From contig CM050453.2 of assembly GCA_027563935.2 (NCBI GenBank), positions 15,094,611-15,158,610 of the forward strand: a DNA stretch of 64,000 bases. Reading direction: 5' to 3'. Every line of letters begins with the position of its first letter. Positions within the stretch are counted from its first letter, which is position 1. Below, one piece after another: positions 42,691 to 57,134 of the stretch. The position numbers and the translations under genes are program-made. Origin of the DNA: Costus lasius. Lineage: Eukaryota; Streptophyta; Magnoliopsida; Zingiberales; Costaceae. The notes beneath the pieces are model-generated. The model worked only from the letters and a program-made list of their open reading frames with translations. It did no database searches and was not told the DNA's origin.

Positions 42691-43707
42691 AGCCTTCCTC
42701 GCAGGCGCTTTGTGTGCGCAGGAAAAGTGGGGCTAAAAGAAAGGGCGTAGGCGCTCACTTTTCCTTCTCGTTCTGTCGGAAAGCCTCGAAGCCGAGGGCG
42801 GGCAAAACCCAATCGCGGCCTGCTTCGTAGCTTCTCGCGAGGGCGTGGTGATCTCTGGAAGGGGAAGAAGCCGACCGGTGAGGAGCGGCGGTGAGCCGTG
42901 CAAGAGAAGCTGAGTCTTCTTTGGCCCTGTTCTCCACTAAAGATGAGTTTCCTTTTCGTTCCTCTTCAGTTCCCCGGGCGCATTTGTTGATTTCTGGGAT
43001 CTCGAGTGCTTTTTCCAGCTAAAGTTAGGGATTCTACTGATCTCTGCCAAGGGTTTGTTCCTTGGTTGGTTTTGAGGCGCGGGGTGTGGAGATTGGGAGT
43101 GTCGGGTTGTACGAAAGATGGGCTCCTCGAAATGAAATTAGTGGTTCACTTGTGTGAGAGGGTACTTTCTGTTTATTTTGGTGGCAGTTTCGGGAGTTCT
43201 GTGGGGTAAGTTTGTTTCAGGGTTAGAGGTTTTATTTCTGGAGATCGATTTCCATTTTTGAGCTGTTTCATCCTCTCTTACTAGTGGTCTGCTAGGACTG
43301 TCGAACTTTGAGGTCATGATTTGCTGTAGCAGGTGAAAGGTTCACTGAGGTTGAAATTTCTGGATCCTTCTTTTTCTATGCTGGGCGGCAAATTTAGCGT
43401 ATGAGGTTCCTTCCGGGAACTTTGACGCTGAATCTGGTGCTTTCCGATGCTAGAACAACAAATCTGATCTTCGTGAGGTGGGGGTCTCTGTTGTTATTCT
43501 TAGTGAAGTATACAAAGGATTTGAAGTTTTAGGGTTTTTTTTTTTTGAGGTCTTGTCGACACCTTTTTTTCTACTTGTTCCCTTCAATGGGAAGAGGATA
43601 AACCGATGGTTTCCTTCCAGATGTAGTTCCACTCAACAAAACAACGTATTGGTTTATCTTAATTTTCTTAGAGGAACCCTTGTCCGTCCAAAGCAGCTTC
43701 CAGGAAG

Positions 43708-46700
43708 ATGATAGAGAAGAGATCGTCTGTCATTCAAGAAGTCATGGAAGCCAATGCGACGGAAGCGGTGTTTGGTCAAAGAATTGATGCAATGGCCACT
43801 GATGTGTTTGATGGCTCAAGAGAAGAACAGCATATATTTATGGAGACTTTAAAGGCAATGAGTGCTCATAGTGGAGACAACTGTAGTGTTACTTCGGACA
43901 TTATGAATTTCCATAAGGATCAAAACATCCTGTTAAATTCATTAGCCTCTTCGAGCTGTGAGAGCTCAGTTCTGGCAAGTAACTCCTTCATTAACAATTC
44001 ATGTACCATATCTTCCCGGCCTGCATGTAACAGTGCAGAAGTTAGTCGTTCCAAAGGCTTTGTGAATAACTTCTCCTCTGGTTTCTTTTCTGATCTTTAT
44101 GATGCTCACGTGAAGGCGATGAAATCATCTTTTGAGCAACAGAATTTTATGGGTGTTGCGTTGCTACAGGGCTCCAGTCTGTCAGTCAGCTGTGATGATT
44201 TGTGTGATGAATTGGTTGATCTGAATCAATCACGAAACTCATCAAGTATGCTTGTGCATCATATACAGCAGCCGCCATGTGTTATTGTTGAATCTTGTAA
44301 TCGGGGTATACTGTCTAGTTACTACCATTCCAGAACAAAAAAAGAAATTGATGATGGGAATGATGCTGTTGCTGTGGGTTCTGAATGTATTAGACAAGAA
44401 GTGAGAGATGATAGCATAGCTAATGAGGCCAAATTTGTAACATCCCCTGTATCTCAAGAGAGCTTTGCTCCTGATCTTCTTGGAATACATGTGAATGCCA
44501 CTTCTGCAGAGACATCAGAATTGCCCACATCCATGAAATATGTTGCGGAAGAGTTGAGCATTATGAACTCTGGCTCAATTAATATTGTGTCAAAGAAGGC
44601 ATTGATTAAAGAACTCCCGGAACGGCTTTGTTCACATGCAAATTGCCTTCTTACTGATGCAGGTTGGAAAATTGAACCTCGTGTAAGGAGTGACAGGAGC
44701 AAGCTGGCATCCTACTATATAGCACCTCAAGGAAAACGTGTGATTACTTCACTCTCTCAGGCTTGGAAGGCATGTGGTCGAAGCCTATACTCCTGTGCAA
44801 TGAACTCTGAAAAAGAAACTAATGGGAAGGAATGGACAAATATTGACCGATTTTGGAGTGATTTGACAAATACACTTTCCTACATTGAGGAGAACATTCA
44901 GAACAATGGAATCTCCATTTCACATTTGAAAAGATGGCAGCTTCTTGATCCATTTATCGCTGTAGTTTGCATCAACAGGAAGATTAGTGTTCTGCGAGAA
45001 GGGAAATCCTTAAAAGCAGTGAACAGTACTACTATCATTTTGAGTGAGGAAGGTGATAACGTCTTGGCAGATGAGAGCACTGAAAGAGTCTGTCAACTGG
45101 AAAAACTGAATGCAAGTCCAGAAAGGAGTTTGAATCAGAATCCTTTTCCACCAGCTATCCATATTGATTATGTTTCTATAACTAATGTTCCTGGAAAGAA
45201 GCAAACATGGCAGAATTGTCGGGATGTGCAAACCAGCAACCGATATAAGCAACAAATGCAGAAACCTTCAAACTGTGCTGTAACCGAAAGGAAAAGCCTT
45301 AGATGTCAGGCTGTGTGCAAAGGGAGCAACTTGCATGAGTCTAGATATTCACATCACACGAGTTTCAAGAAATCACCTTGTCTAAATAATGAATTTAATG
45401 ATTCAGACAATACATTAATAATTACTGAGGAAGATTCATGCTGCACAAATTCAAAAACTGGTGTTGATTTTTCCGGTCAAGATTCTCTTCCATCTGTTTT
45501 GGAAACATCACCAACTAATGACTCAGACCCTTGCAAAGGTACATCTGTCGGCAAATCCTTCTGTCATCAAGAAAGCAGTATTCCATCTAGTCCTAATGAT
45601 GAATTGCTTGTTGGAAGTGGATCATGCAAACGCAGATCAAGTGAAATTAGTTTAAAAGAGGTAGGACAAAAAAGAAGAGTTATTTCTGCACAGCACAGAG
45701 TATATGGTAAGAATCTATTGAAGTCTGCCTGCTATGGTAGCCTAGATCTTCCTAGTCATAGTAATACATCCACTTCAATGGAAGTAGTTGATGAAAGATT
45801 GGAAATACCTCCTTTGGGCTCTAAGCGATGCGGTAATGATAGGTTTCCTACTTTTAACCATTATAATGACCTTGCAGCTGAAAAAGCAGCCATTGGAGAT
45901 AAAAAAAATAAAGATTCAGGAAACCAAGCAAGTGGTTCAGGTAAAAAGATACACAAGAAGTCTAAGAAAATATCTGAAATCAGAGTGGGCAAAGTCCATG
46001 ACTCATGTGATATAAAATTCACAAAGGCTCAAAAATTTCATTTTGATGATAAAAATGAGTGTCGTCTCAAATTTCCATGCAACCAGGAAGATTCCCATAT
46101 GCTTGCATGCAAGTTGAAGTTAGAATGCGCAAAGAAAAGCACATGTGCAACAGGAGAATCCATTTTAACAAGAAACTCAGTGAAGAAAATGGAGAGATCA
46201 GAAACCAAGACTTCTAAACATGTGAAGGACAAGAAAAGATTTGCCATGTCTTTAGATGATGAAGTAGAAAGTAAGCTAATACATGCAAATATAGATGAAG
46301 TAGATATACGGGGTCCTAAAAAGAAAGTTTGCAACTCAGAGGGTTTGGATTTCCAATTTCCTTACCAATCAAAACTTCTGTCATCAGCAAAGAAGGCACA
46401 ACACAAATGTACCGAGGATTCAGTCGTTACATCAGATGATTGCAATATATCTACAATTGGAAAGAGCAAAAATATTCAAATATCAAATTCTGTAACTTCT
46501 ATTGGTAAATCTCATGATGCCAAAGCCAATCCTAAGGGTGCTAAGGTAAAGGAAACTGAAGTTTGTAAGAAAAATAGGTGGAAGAGACCACGAGGCTTCC
46601 GCATTAATGATGATGATCTTCTTATTGCTGCTATTATTAAGAACAAAGATTATGTATCCTGCCATGATAAAAAAGGCCCAAAGCTAGGAGTCTCTCAGCC

Positions 46701-49700
46701 CAAAAAATTAAAGAAATTTGAAATTCAAAAAGCTGGTTGTAAATTGCAATTGCGAACGCCTGGTAAAGGTGGAATGCCCAAAGATGGATTGGGAGCTATT
46801 TCAGGAGCAAGAACAGTGTTGTGCTGGTTGATTGAACGGGGTGTTTTGTCCCAGAAGGATATTCTACAGTATAGGAATCCAAAGAACAATGAATTGGTAA
46901 AGGAAGGGTGGATTACTAGGGACGGGATTCTGTGTAAATGTTGTATGGAGACATTCTCTGTATCCGTTTTTAAGGCTCACTGTGGTTCCAAGCACCAAAA
47001 ACCATCTTCTAATCTTTTCTTGGAGTCTGGTCGATCATTCACTTTATGTCAACTTCAAGTTTGGTCTGCTGAATATAAGGCAAGAAAAAACCGCATGATA
47101 AATATGGGAGCCGAGGAGGTGGATCAAAATGATGATACTTGTGGACTTTGTGTAGATGGTGGTGAGCTAATATGTTGTGATAATTGTCCATCCACTTATC
47201 ATCAAACATGCTTGTCCATGCAGGTAAGTCAATCTTACTATGCTTGTTTTTCTGGTTATAGCATTTGGATATTGGATATAACTATTATTAAATTTTATTC
47301 ACAATCTGATCTTAAAATCATTCTTGTATGTGTACCATTTATATCTCCAGAGTATTGATCATTTGAGATTCTAAACATATTTCAAGCTTCCTGCCCCAAT
47401 TGCAAAATTGTTTGTTCAGAAAAAAAAACAACTTTTTTTAAGAACTGCACCATTGCATTTTTTTATTGAACATATGCTGACATCTGAAAAGCAAATGAAA
47501 TATGACATGCCTATATTTGTTCATGGGGAATGTATGGATGCTAGTTCTTTATTGCCTTCAATAGATGATATCTATTGTTTTTAATGAACTTTTCTATCTA
47601 TCTATGTGAAATCTCTCTAGAAGATTCCAAATTTATGTACAATACACATTTATAGTTTTCATGATTCACCATATCGAATTCTGCATAATTTATCATTGTG
47701 TAGTTATGATTAGATTTCTTAGCATGCGTATATGAGTATAGATTATAAAACTGGTGCGGACTACAAAATACGGGTGGTAGAAATTGCTCTAACAAGTGAT
47801 TGGTACGTGAACTCTGATAAAATTTGGTTTTAAGTTGTTCAAAACATGTATTAGTCCATACTAACCAAGGTTTTTAATACTAATTTATACTAGAGTGTTG
47901 GCTCACTATCGGGTCAGTGGTTTGTATCGACACATATGAGTTTACTAAGCATATGAAGCTTAACATACCAATACCACATGTCTTGGTAAGACTTACGAGT
48001 ATTGGTGAAGTATTGTTCGACCTAAGTTGTGTGCAATTGATCATGTGTTTAGATAATTGCTGTTCTTTTGAATATAGTAGTAGTTCTTACAAGCAAAGTA
48101 TTATATTGTAGTTCAATTTATATATACTTTTAATTTATGTAAATATCACAGTAATGATTAATTTTTATTTTTGTAGTTATCAGGGACTTGCGGGTTGGAA
48201 TTAGAGGGGTGGGACCGTACAAAACTAAGCCAAAAGATGCTTTTAGCATGATAATGTATCATAATTCAATTTATATGTATTTTTATTCTAATTTAATTGG
48301 TAAATATCATATTATTAATTTTTAGTTTTTAAAAAATATGGGGATTGACTAGAGGGGTGAGGCCAATTCAAAAGCAAGACCACTAGAACAGTCTTGCTAG
48401 AGAAGATATCATAATTTAAGAAATTCATCTAAACTTTTAAACTCATGATATTCCTTCTGAGTCCAACTTCACTTTAGTTTCTACCATAAACACGTAAAAG
48501 TTGATCAACTTTATTTTTTGTTGGTTTATAGGACATGTGAGATCGAAGTGGAGGAGAAATAACTAAAAAAAAACTAGGTCCATGATGTACAGAGTTGTTC
48601 TGACCATACTGTGTTTCGGTATAGTAAGTATACTGGTAGGTATTGGTTTGTTTAAAAACTGGTTCATCATTTTATACCAATATTCAATACCAAGCTGAGC
48701 AATGATGAAATCACAAGTCACGTTTCAGCTGGTATATATTTTTTCCTTTTCCAAAAGATAAAATGGACTAATTTCAATGCAGTAAATTGTTCAGCGCAGA
48801 TGCCTTTTTTTAACACTTGTATTGAGAAAAAATTCCTATTCAAATATGCATTGCTAGTTAGTGAACTTTGTTATTCTAGTCGGTAAATATGTAACAAAGC
48901 AGGAGTATTGAAGTTAGATATTAGAGGTTGGCAATCAATGGTCTAGCCATGGAGGAGCATTTGTAGAATGTCTATTTAATTGCTGACATTTGTTTAACTT
49001 TTATATGTCTTTTAATCTTTATCTTTTGTATTCTGTCCATATTTCTGAATTTTTCATTGAGTTAAGAAAGTGAAACAAGTAAAATGACCCTAAAGATGAT
49101 TGTGTTCTGAGAGAAACTAGGGCTCAGGTTGTTATGCCCCTGTATTCTATAATAATTCCCGCATGCTCTTTTCTCCGTTAAACGAGCACATGTTATCTTT
49201 CAGGCAAACTTTTATTGGAATGTACAGTTTTCACATTATTGTGTGGGAGGCTGAACCTTTGGGGTTTTTTTTTTTTTTTTCAAATCTTTTAAGTAAGCAA
49301 ACTTATGCTTTTGCACAATCTCTTCGGATGTTTGTGCCTCTCATAGTGTTCAATTATCTAATCGTGAGAATTCTTCGTGAAATTATTTAGATTATTTACC
49401 AATGCATTAGCTTATGCTTGTTCTCAAACATGATAGTTTTGTTACAATCTAATTTTGAAAACAACATTTAGTTTGTAGGTTTTATGCACGTAAATTTTCT
49501 TGTTATAATCTGATTGCTTTAACTTTCTCATAGTCCCATGAATAATCTTATTTTTTGGTTATTTTCGTAATTGCTACTTTTAGTATGAATCTACAATGCT
49601 TTTCAGGTAATTGTTCACCATGACCAAAACTTCATTTGGATTCCTAACTCTATTTCCATTCAGGATCTCCCAGAGGGAAGCTGGTATTGCCATACTTGCA

Positions 49701-52700
49701 TATGTAAAAGCTGCGGAGAAGTGGTTAAAGAAACTAAAGAGGATTCAAGGTCTTTGACTGCACTTGAATGTTCACAATGCGAACACAAGTGTAAGTCCTT
49801 ACCATCCTTGACTTATCAAATTATAGAGAATATTCTATCATGCAATGTGGTCACTTGTTGGCAGCGTTATTAAATGGCCGGTCTTTTTTTTTATGGTAGT
49901 CTCTAAGCAATCTACAATGAAATGCTATAGTGCCGCCACAGCTATAGGGCCGCCAGTTTTATGTTATAAAATTTAAAAAATTATACTAATGACTTGAGTT
50001 GAATTAGTATAGTATGTCATCTTTCTTTATCCAACTTATTTTTTAGGAAGCTTACTTTTTTAGGTATATAACATGTATTTTAACTTATATGCTTAATTTT
50101 TTATGTATATAACATATATTTCAATTGCAACATGACTTATTTTCCCGCGACGTTATTTGTTATATAATATTGCGGATTTTTAACTCTCCACTATTTTTCG
50201 TGCTATTGATAATACAGCTTTAGGGAGAAAAAACCATTAATTGAGTCCATTTTGCATGCACGAGGATTTCCAATTTGCATCTGTATCAACTGTTCCATGA
50301 AATTTTCACTTTCAGCTTGTAGTTTCTAAGGATGTTTTATGTCATTACCAGATCATGACGATTGTGCTAAGAAAATAAATTCAAGCGACAGAGATTTAGA
50401 ATTTATCGCATGGTTTTGTGGGAGAAAATGCAAAGAGGTATGATCAAGTTCCTCAGAGTTATGAGAATTGATTATTGTAATTCATTTCTTATACATCTAA
50501 AAGAAATCTTTTAGTCTTGGTATAGTATCGTCTAAATTATCATTTCTATGTAATTAGATTCATACTGATGAGCCTTTTTCAAGAATTTGACATCCATTAT
50601 CAGGGTAGAATGTAAAGAAAAATCGAAATTTCTTTTACCTTGGAAAATACTTCCAATCTTGATGGTATCACTCTTTCTCTCGCACGCGGCACGTCACAAT
50701 CTGCTTTATAGTATTTCAGAAATCTACCAATCCTTGTGAATATTACTGGTCTACTTTGTGAAAAATATATACGAATGTTTTGGATTACTTATTATGCTTT
50801 TCTCCCAACTGGATTTCAGTTTCATTTAAGTTGTAAGGATGTCAATATTAACTATACATCACTTACTGAAATAATCTTATATTTTCATAAGAACCTATCA
50901 ATTCAGTGCTTCCATCAAACTACCTAGCAGATTCCTTAACTTCTTTTTGAGTGCATCCTATGTTTTACCTTGCTGTTATATTTTTTCAACTTCTAATAGG
51001 AGACTCCAATTCAAAATGCATTTTCCTTTTTCCTGTGCCATCAAACTACCAGTTGAATAAGTTCCATACTATACTGACGATATGATAGAAGACAAATAGG
51101 AAAAATCACGGGTCATTGAATCAGATTCAGATATTTAATATCATGCATGACACATTTGTGTGCGAAGAGTTTGACATTCATTTTAACAGTTTGAACCTTG
51201 ATAATTTCCTTTGAAAATCTGCCATGATTTAACCAAGATGAAAGACAAGTTTTATTGGATAGATCATTGATATGTTAATGAGATGCATGCTTTTCAATGT
51301 GGTTACTTAATTGGAGAAAAAAAGATTAGTGAGCGAGAGAACGGAGAAATTGCTTCACTACTAAAACCCACGTCAACAATTGAGCAGAAAGTGGAAACGG
51401 AAGGAAGTTTTTTCTTTCTTTTATCTCTATTTCTATCACTTACAACTACACAACTTTAGTTACTGCAATTTCTTGTTTCTCGCTCACCCTCTTTCTTTTA
51501 TCAAAACTTCTTTTCTGGTGTTTTCAGGTTTATTTAGGTCTACGTACTCGTGTTGGAATATTGAACTCCCTTGCAGATGGGTATTCATGGACAATTTTGA
51601 GATGCAATCACGATGATCAAAAAATTAACTCAACCCAAAAAATTGCACTCATGGCAGAATGCAACACAAAGTTAGCTATTGCCTTGAGTATTATGGAGGA
51701 ATGCTTTCTTCCAATGGTTGATCCAAGAACTGGCATAAACATGATACCTCACGTCCTTTACAATTGGGGGTGAGTCTTCTATATTTTCTTGATTTTGCTT
51801 CACCTGAGATGAAATAGTGCTTTATTTCTTCTTGATTTATTGGACACCAATGTAGTAAAGCTATTATTTGCTTTTTTAATCTTTTTTGTTTGACGTTCAG
51901 CAAGGTCTGCTGAATGTTATGCCCTGTGAGGTGGTTGGTAGGTATTGGAAATGGTAACTAATTAAAATGTTAATATGTTAAAGATAAATATACTATTAAA
52001 TGAATGGTCAATTCAGCAATAATATTTTTACTTGTTTGGTGGCATCAACCAAGGTATCCAAAGTTAAATGAGAAGCAAAGAAGTTTTTTATATAATGACC
52101 AACAATAATTGGGAGCATAACACAAGAATAGAGGACTGATCTCAAACATGTGGTTATGATATGCTTGGTTTGTATTGGCTCAATGGGATGGAATCAGACG
52201 AGTCTATTAGCCTGTATAGGTTGACACTAGTACAAACTTTGTGTATTGATACGCAGGTAGACTAGTATGTATCTCTCGATAGAGGATAAAAGATTAGATT
52301 TCTAACTGTTTGGAACTCTTGCTAAATGATTACTTGCTATTTTTGTCAAGATTTTGAGCCATTTTTTGAGTGCATGAGCTTATATAAGTTCCTCTACATC
52401 CTCATTTCGAGTAAACCATATCTGCTCAAACTCTCTATTGTTTTGTACTTTTGTTCATTCCTTTCAATGCCTAATCATCGTTCCATGACTCCTGTGTCAT
52501 ATAATGCTAATCCCAGATACACTTAAAAAATTGGTTCACAGCTAATCGGGGATATCACATGATGGAAAAATATCTTGTCGTGGCTACTTGATGTCATCAA
52601 ATGCTTTAAAATTTCACAAGAAATCCAACACTCTTAAAGCAATTTGAGTGTGCTGATTTTGGTTAACAAAAAGCTGACTTCTAGTTTGTAAACTAGTACG

Positions 52701-55700
52701 GTTGGCTCATAAATATAATTGCAGATGACCTTGAGATGTAAGAGCCCTTTGTGTGTTTAGGGCTCAATATTCCTTTGACTGATGATCCTCTTTGATGCGC
52801 CATGTTGAACTAGTAAACTATGACTGAAACAATGATAGCATGAGCGAGAGTAGAAGTGCATTTGCATCAAAGTTACATGATATGGCTCAAGTTGATGTCC
52901 ACCGCCTCATTCATGAAGCTATAGCATCATGGTAGTAGGATGAAGCATTTACATACTTGTGAATGTTGTGGCATGCTAGGAAATTGATGATGCTCATGTG
53001 GGATGACCCGATTAATGCATCACACATCAACATAATGCCAAAATTTGTCCATTGACTTCTATGCTTTAGATCCACCATTGGTATTTCTCTAATTCCTTGT
53101 CACATTGGACCCACAGACTCGTAAGGGGATTCATTTTTTTGAATGGTGGACATTATAGTGAGGTACTAGGCGTCCGTGTAATTGAGATGAAATAACTTTT
53201 GCCTCGTCATCTAGAAATCATTTATGTGAGTTTGCATGCTTGTTTAGGAGGGAAAAACCCTTGACTCAGGGTCAATGCTGCTTTAGTTGCCCAACCTCCA
53301 TTTGTTCATCAAAAAGCCTTGAATATTACAAAGTTTACCACGCACTGTAATGCATTAATGAGGTTCATTATTCTTTCTCAATGACATGTTGATCTTTAAA
53401 AGAACAAAGAGCGTCCTCTATTTCCTAGCACCTATTGGTCATATCTCCATCTCCTTAATGTTTATTATAGATTTAATGCTAGGATTGTTGTCAATTGAAA
53501 TCCTGGGATTCCTTGGTGTGAATTTTTTGTTGATGTTATATACCTCAAGTTTTTCTAATACTCGCTAGATATCACATTTTGCAACAATCGGTTTATAGCA
53601 TGTGAAATTTGCATTGAATGCGTAATCATCACCATTGCATACAATAGTATTTTTGAATGAATAACAATTGGCAATGATGCTTTAACAAATAAGCATATTG
53701 ACGTGTGATCAATATTATGCTGTTAGGACCTCCGATTCTACCTATAGTTCCTAGACAATCTACGATCTTCTCTATTTTTCTTTTGACTTGCTAACTACTA
53801 ATTTGAGCACTTGAATTATTTAAATAATTAGGGTAATATATTTTTTCTTTTATTTGCTTGTCTTATTTGTGTAACCTTTATTGATCAACAATATTTCAAT
53901 GTTATTACCAATCTATCTTTGACTTTGTAATGCCTACCTCGTTGCCAACTCACTCTATTGCAAACATGTTGCTATCACTATGTTTTGTCTATGTGCCATT
54001 CAGATTTTTGTTTACTTTGTTTTTGTTGGTGACGAAAAACAATGATAATATTTATTTGATATTATGTTTGTTGTGCTTCTATTTGATTCTTCCTGTTATA
54101 TTAATTTTTTTTCTATTTAGAAAATACTAACAATTAAATATTAGAAACATAGTGTATTTAATACAATTTACTTAGTGTCATGATATTATGGTAGCATATA
54201 TGTATTTAGTTTGCTCATAGTATATGGATATATGTATGATTCAAATATACTTATAACTATTTGGTAGGATCTTTTGATTCTATACTTTGATCCTATGATC
54301 TGATCTTATAAGACATACATCCCTATATAACAGGGAACTTGATCTTGATAACCTTGTTTAGAAACTCTATTATAGATAAGGTTTCAAAAGCCAATCTGAA
54401 TCAGTGTGCCGACCCACACGGTGTGTACTAGGAGGAAGAAGAAGAAGCAGAAGGGGAAGAAAAAAGAAAGAAGAAAAGGAGGAAGAAGACGAAGAAGAAG
54501 CTTGCCGTGCAATGTATCGGATCGGATTGGTGGAACCGTAGCATTAGCGGAAGAAGAGGTGGAAGGAGAAAGAAGAAGAGGAAGAAGAAGAATAAGGGGA
54601 GGAGAGGAAGTGGAAGCGCGCCATGCGGTGAATGCTTTTGCTCAAGCTTGCAGCACATGGGGTGGATGACAGCACTGCCTCCCCTTTTTCCTCTTCTTCT
54701 CCTATTCTTTTTCTTCTCCTCCTTGTGCATGCCATAGATGGTGGACAGACTTCCCCTTCTTCTTCTTCTCCTCCTTGTCTTCTTTTTCTTCTTCCTTTTC
54801 TTTCTGATGTGGCTCTGCCACTTGGACCGGTACAAACCATCCATACCGCTCAGTGTGGAATGGTTTTTAAATTCTTGATTGTAGATATTATTGGTTTAGC
54901 TTGAGGAGATCAATGATAGCGGTTGTGGAAGAAAGATAAAAACTCTAATCATCTACATGAGAATGACATAATACTCTTGAAGAAAATGTTCATTCACTTT
55001 TAGGTAGAAATTATTTTACTAAATCTTATAAATGACAACTATGTTCTTGTCAAGGTTTTAAGTATTGGTCCTTTTCCATTGTTAGACCCGTACTTGTTGG
55101 TATTGGTCCATGTATCAATCGGTACAATTAATTTATGTTTGGAAGAAAATAAAAGAGAAATATAGATGAGAATTATAATAATATTATATTGAAAATAATC
55201 ATACTAAGGTTTTGAAAACTGATTTGAATTGATCAATTTTTTTGATTTTGTTCTGATCCACCTAGGGACCAAGTGTGAGCTATAGAAAGAAAGGGAAGGC
55301 GAAGGAGAAGAGAGGAGAGGAAGAAAACTTGTAACTTGCGGTGAAAGTGAGCAAGTGGACACTTGCACCTCTTTTTTTTTTCTTCTTTCGCTACTCCGCT
55401 CAGTTCTGCCGATTTTTGTCTACTACGCACTTGTACGTATGATTCGAGCGAGGATCGGGACCAACTTTTCAAACCTTGGATTCTAGCAAATTACATTATA
55501 GATGTAAATAGAAGTCTTGAACAGTATTCGAAAAGCCGGTCCGAAATTGGCCAGTATGGCCGGTTTGTACCGGTTCGGTGGAGGAGCGGTCGCGGAGCAA
55601 TCATCGGAGCACGGTTGCAGCGGACGGCGGGCAGAAGTGGCGGAAGCTTCAATGTTCGCCGCCTGCGTTCCACCGCTTCCGCTCTTTCGCTGCCTTTTAC

Positions 55701-55857
55701 GCCTCAGCGCCGTTGGTATTGTACTGGTACCGTACCGGTCCAGTGGCTCGCCGGACCAGATTTTAAAACCTTGGTCTTGAATACAACAATAGTAATTATT
55801 ATTGTGGCTATATTTTATTTAATTCGTTCTAATATGACTATTTTTAGTATTACTATT

Positions 55858-55896
<39 letters not shown>

Positions 55897-57134
55897 TAGT
55901 ATCAACCCTATACTAGTGCCGATATAAAGTCAAACTAGTATGTAATGCCCATATCGGGTATAGACTAATTTATAATACCGTGTGGAGCAAGGTATCACGT
56001 ATCTCTTTTGTGGAGAAGAAAAATATTATAGAATTTTGTTGATTTTCAAGTTAAAACAATTATATAGAATGGAACTTGACAAGAAGAATAATTTTCATAA
56101 TTGACATTTGACGGAGATTTAAGGTTTCAATCTTGGTTATCTAGATTTGCCATGGTTCAAGATTTGACCAATATGCATTGAAGTATCGGCACTATTCGTC
56201 TCCTGCATTGGCACTAGTGTGCTAAGTACTTATCAACCATCAGATTTATATGCCTCATATTGTCTAGTACAGAACAAGGTCTGATTACATGGATTGAGGT
56301 GTTGAAATTTCCCTTATGAGCCAAGTATGTGCTCTTGTTTGGATGAGACAATGGCTCTGTTGAACCTAACCATTTTGCCATTGGGAAAGGACAAAGAGAG
56401 GGAACAAATGAGGTTCATCTTGGTTATGGGAAAAATACCGTACATAAGGGTAGAAAATTTTTTACATGCTCTACTATTTGGTAGAAGAAAGAGGGGCAGT
56501 GGAGGGTGGATGAGCGGAAAATGCCAGAAGAAGAACGATAGGGTGGGGTTGTGGAGCGATAAAGAGAGAGAGTGGGTGAGAAGAATAGAGGAGAGGGGGT
56601 GGGGTTGGTAGGGTTAGGATGGTAGCAATATAAGAGAGAACCTAGGTTAGGGAATCATTATTATCAAGTTATATCACATATGAGAAAAATTATTATTATT
56701 ATTATATTGTTGTTGTTTTTATTCTTATTCCAAGAAAAGTTAGTAACACTAGCTATTATATGATATTAATGAGTTTAATTCCTTTAAATGCAAACATTTT
56801 TAAATGTTTTGATTAACTAGGCTGAAACACTAATAATTTTAGAATTAGAGAACTTTGACATCACTATATAATCACATGAAGTAAATAAATAGTGTTAGTG
56901 TCATGTCTTATCTTCTAAATCAATAGTAAATCATTTGGAATCATTTAACATGACACTCATCACTTGGAATATCTAATATTAATCATTTTATTTAGTAGTT
57001 TGTCATGCCCTGCATTATGTGTCACTGATACAAAATTTTATTTTCAGATCGAACTTTGTCCGCTTAAATTACCAAGGGTTTTATACTGTAGTCCTGGAGA
57101 AGGGCGATGAAATAATATCAGTGGCATCAATCAG
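43708..57134 (+). CDS. IDM1-like nuclear protein (MBD-like, TDBD/Jas-like, PHD, GNAT), partial at the window end
   Basis: Exons in phase: 43708-47223 (1172 codons), 49664-49790, 50352-50437, 51528-51769, 57048-57134, with the next beyond 64000. From the ATG at 43708 the N-terminus is long and disordered. Residues about 305-362 resemble the MBD-like region ('[11 protein letters not shown]', '[22 protein letters not shown]'). Lys-rich stretches about 700-800 and 950-985 include '[21 protein letters not shown]'. Residues about 1023-1122 match the TDBD/Jas-like domain ('[15 protein letters not shown]'). A C4HC3 PHD finger starts at 1142 ('[17 protein letters not shown]') and is completed by exon 2 ('GSWYCHTC'). 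A second Cys-rich unit and the GNAT start ('[22 protein letters not shown]') follow. The family reads histone/DNA marks and acetylates histone H3 to help DNA demethylation. The active-site half of GNAT lies outside. Confidence 0.88.
47224..49663 (+). other. IDM1-like gene intron 1
   Basis: 2.4 kb, AT-rich, GTAAGT donor and CAG acceptor. Open frames seen in it are chance, and the exon 1 frame reads on into it to 47358. It has words such as 'ggtattggtttg' and 'tactggtagg' near 48600-48660, shared with the intron segments near 52200 and 55080, suggesting a common old transposon family. Confidence 0.7.
54429..54808. repeat. Polypurine/polypyrimidine foldback
   Basis: An A/G-rich stretch (54429-54620, 'gaagaagaag' rich) faces a C/T-rich stretch (54670-54808, 'cttcttcttc' rich) on the same strand, so the two can pair as an imperfect hairpin of about 380 bases. 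Open frames on both strands here are low-complexity. Confidence 0.7.
55863..55898. repeat. (TA)n microsatellite
   Basis: About 14 TA units plus 'catatata' in intron 4 of the IDM1-like gene. Confidence 0.95.

Larger units (their letters stand above)
51770..57047 (+). other. IDM1-like gene intron 4 (5.3 kb) with repeat insertions
   Basis: GTGAGT donor, TTTTCAG acceptor. It contains the purine/pyrimidine foldback at 54429-54808, a GC-rich 'ggtaccgtaccggtccag' block around 55540-55760, and a (TA)n tract. No gene of its own. Confidence 0.75.

Noticed and set aside
47224..47358. Last 44 codons of the long frame starting at 43708
   Set aside because: They follow a strong GTAAGT donor inside the PHD finger. 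The finger is completed only by the exon at 49664, so this is intron read-through.
54406..54904. Several Arg/Lys/Glu- or Ser/Leu-rich frames on both strands
   Set aside because: They are translations of the GA/CT-rich foldback; low-complexity and mutually overlapping.
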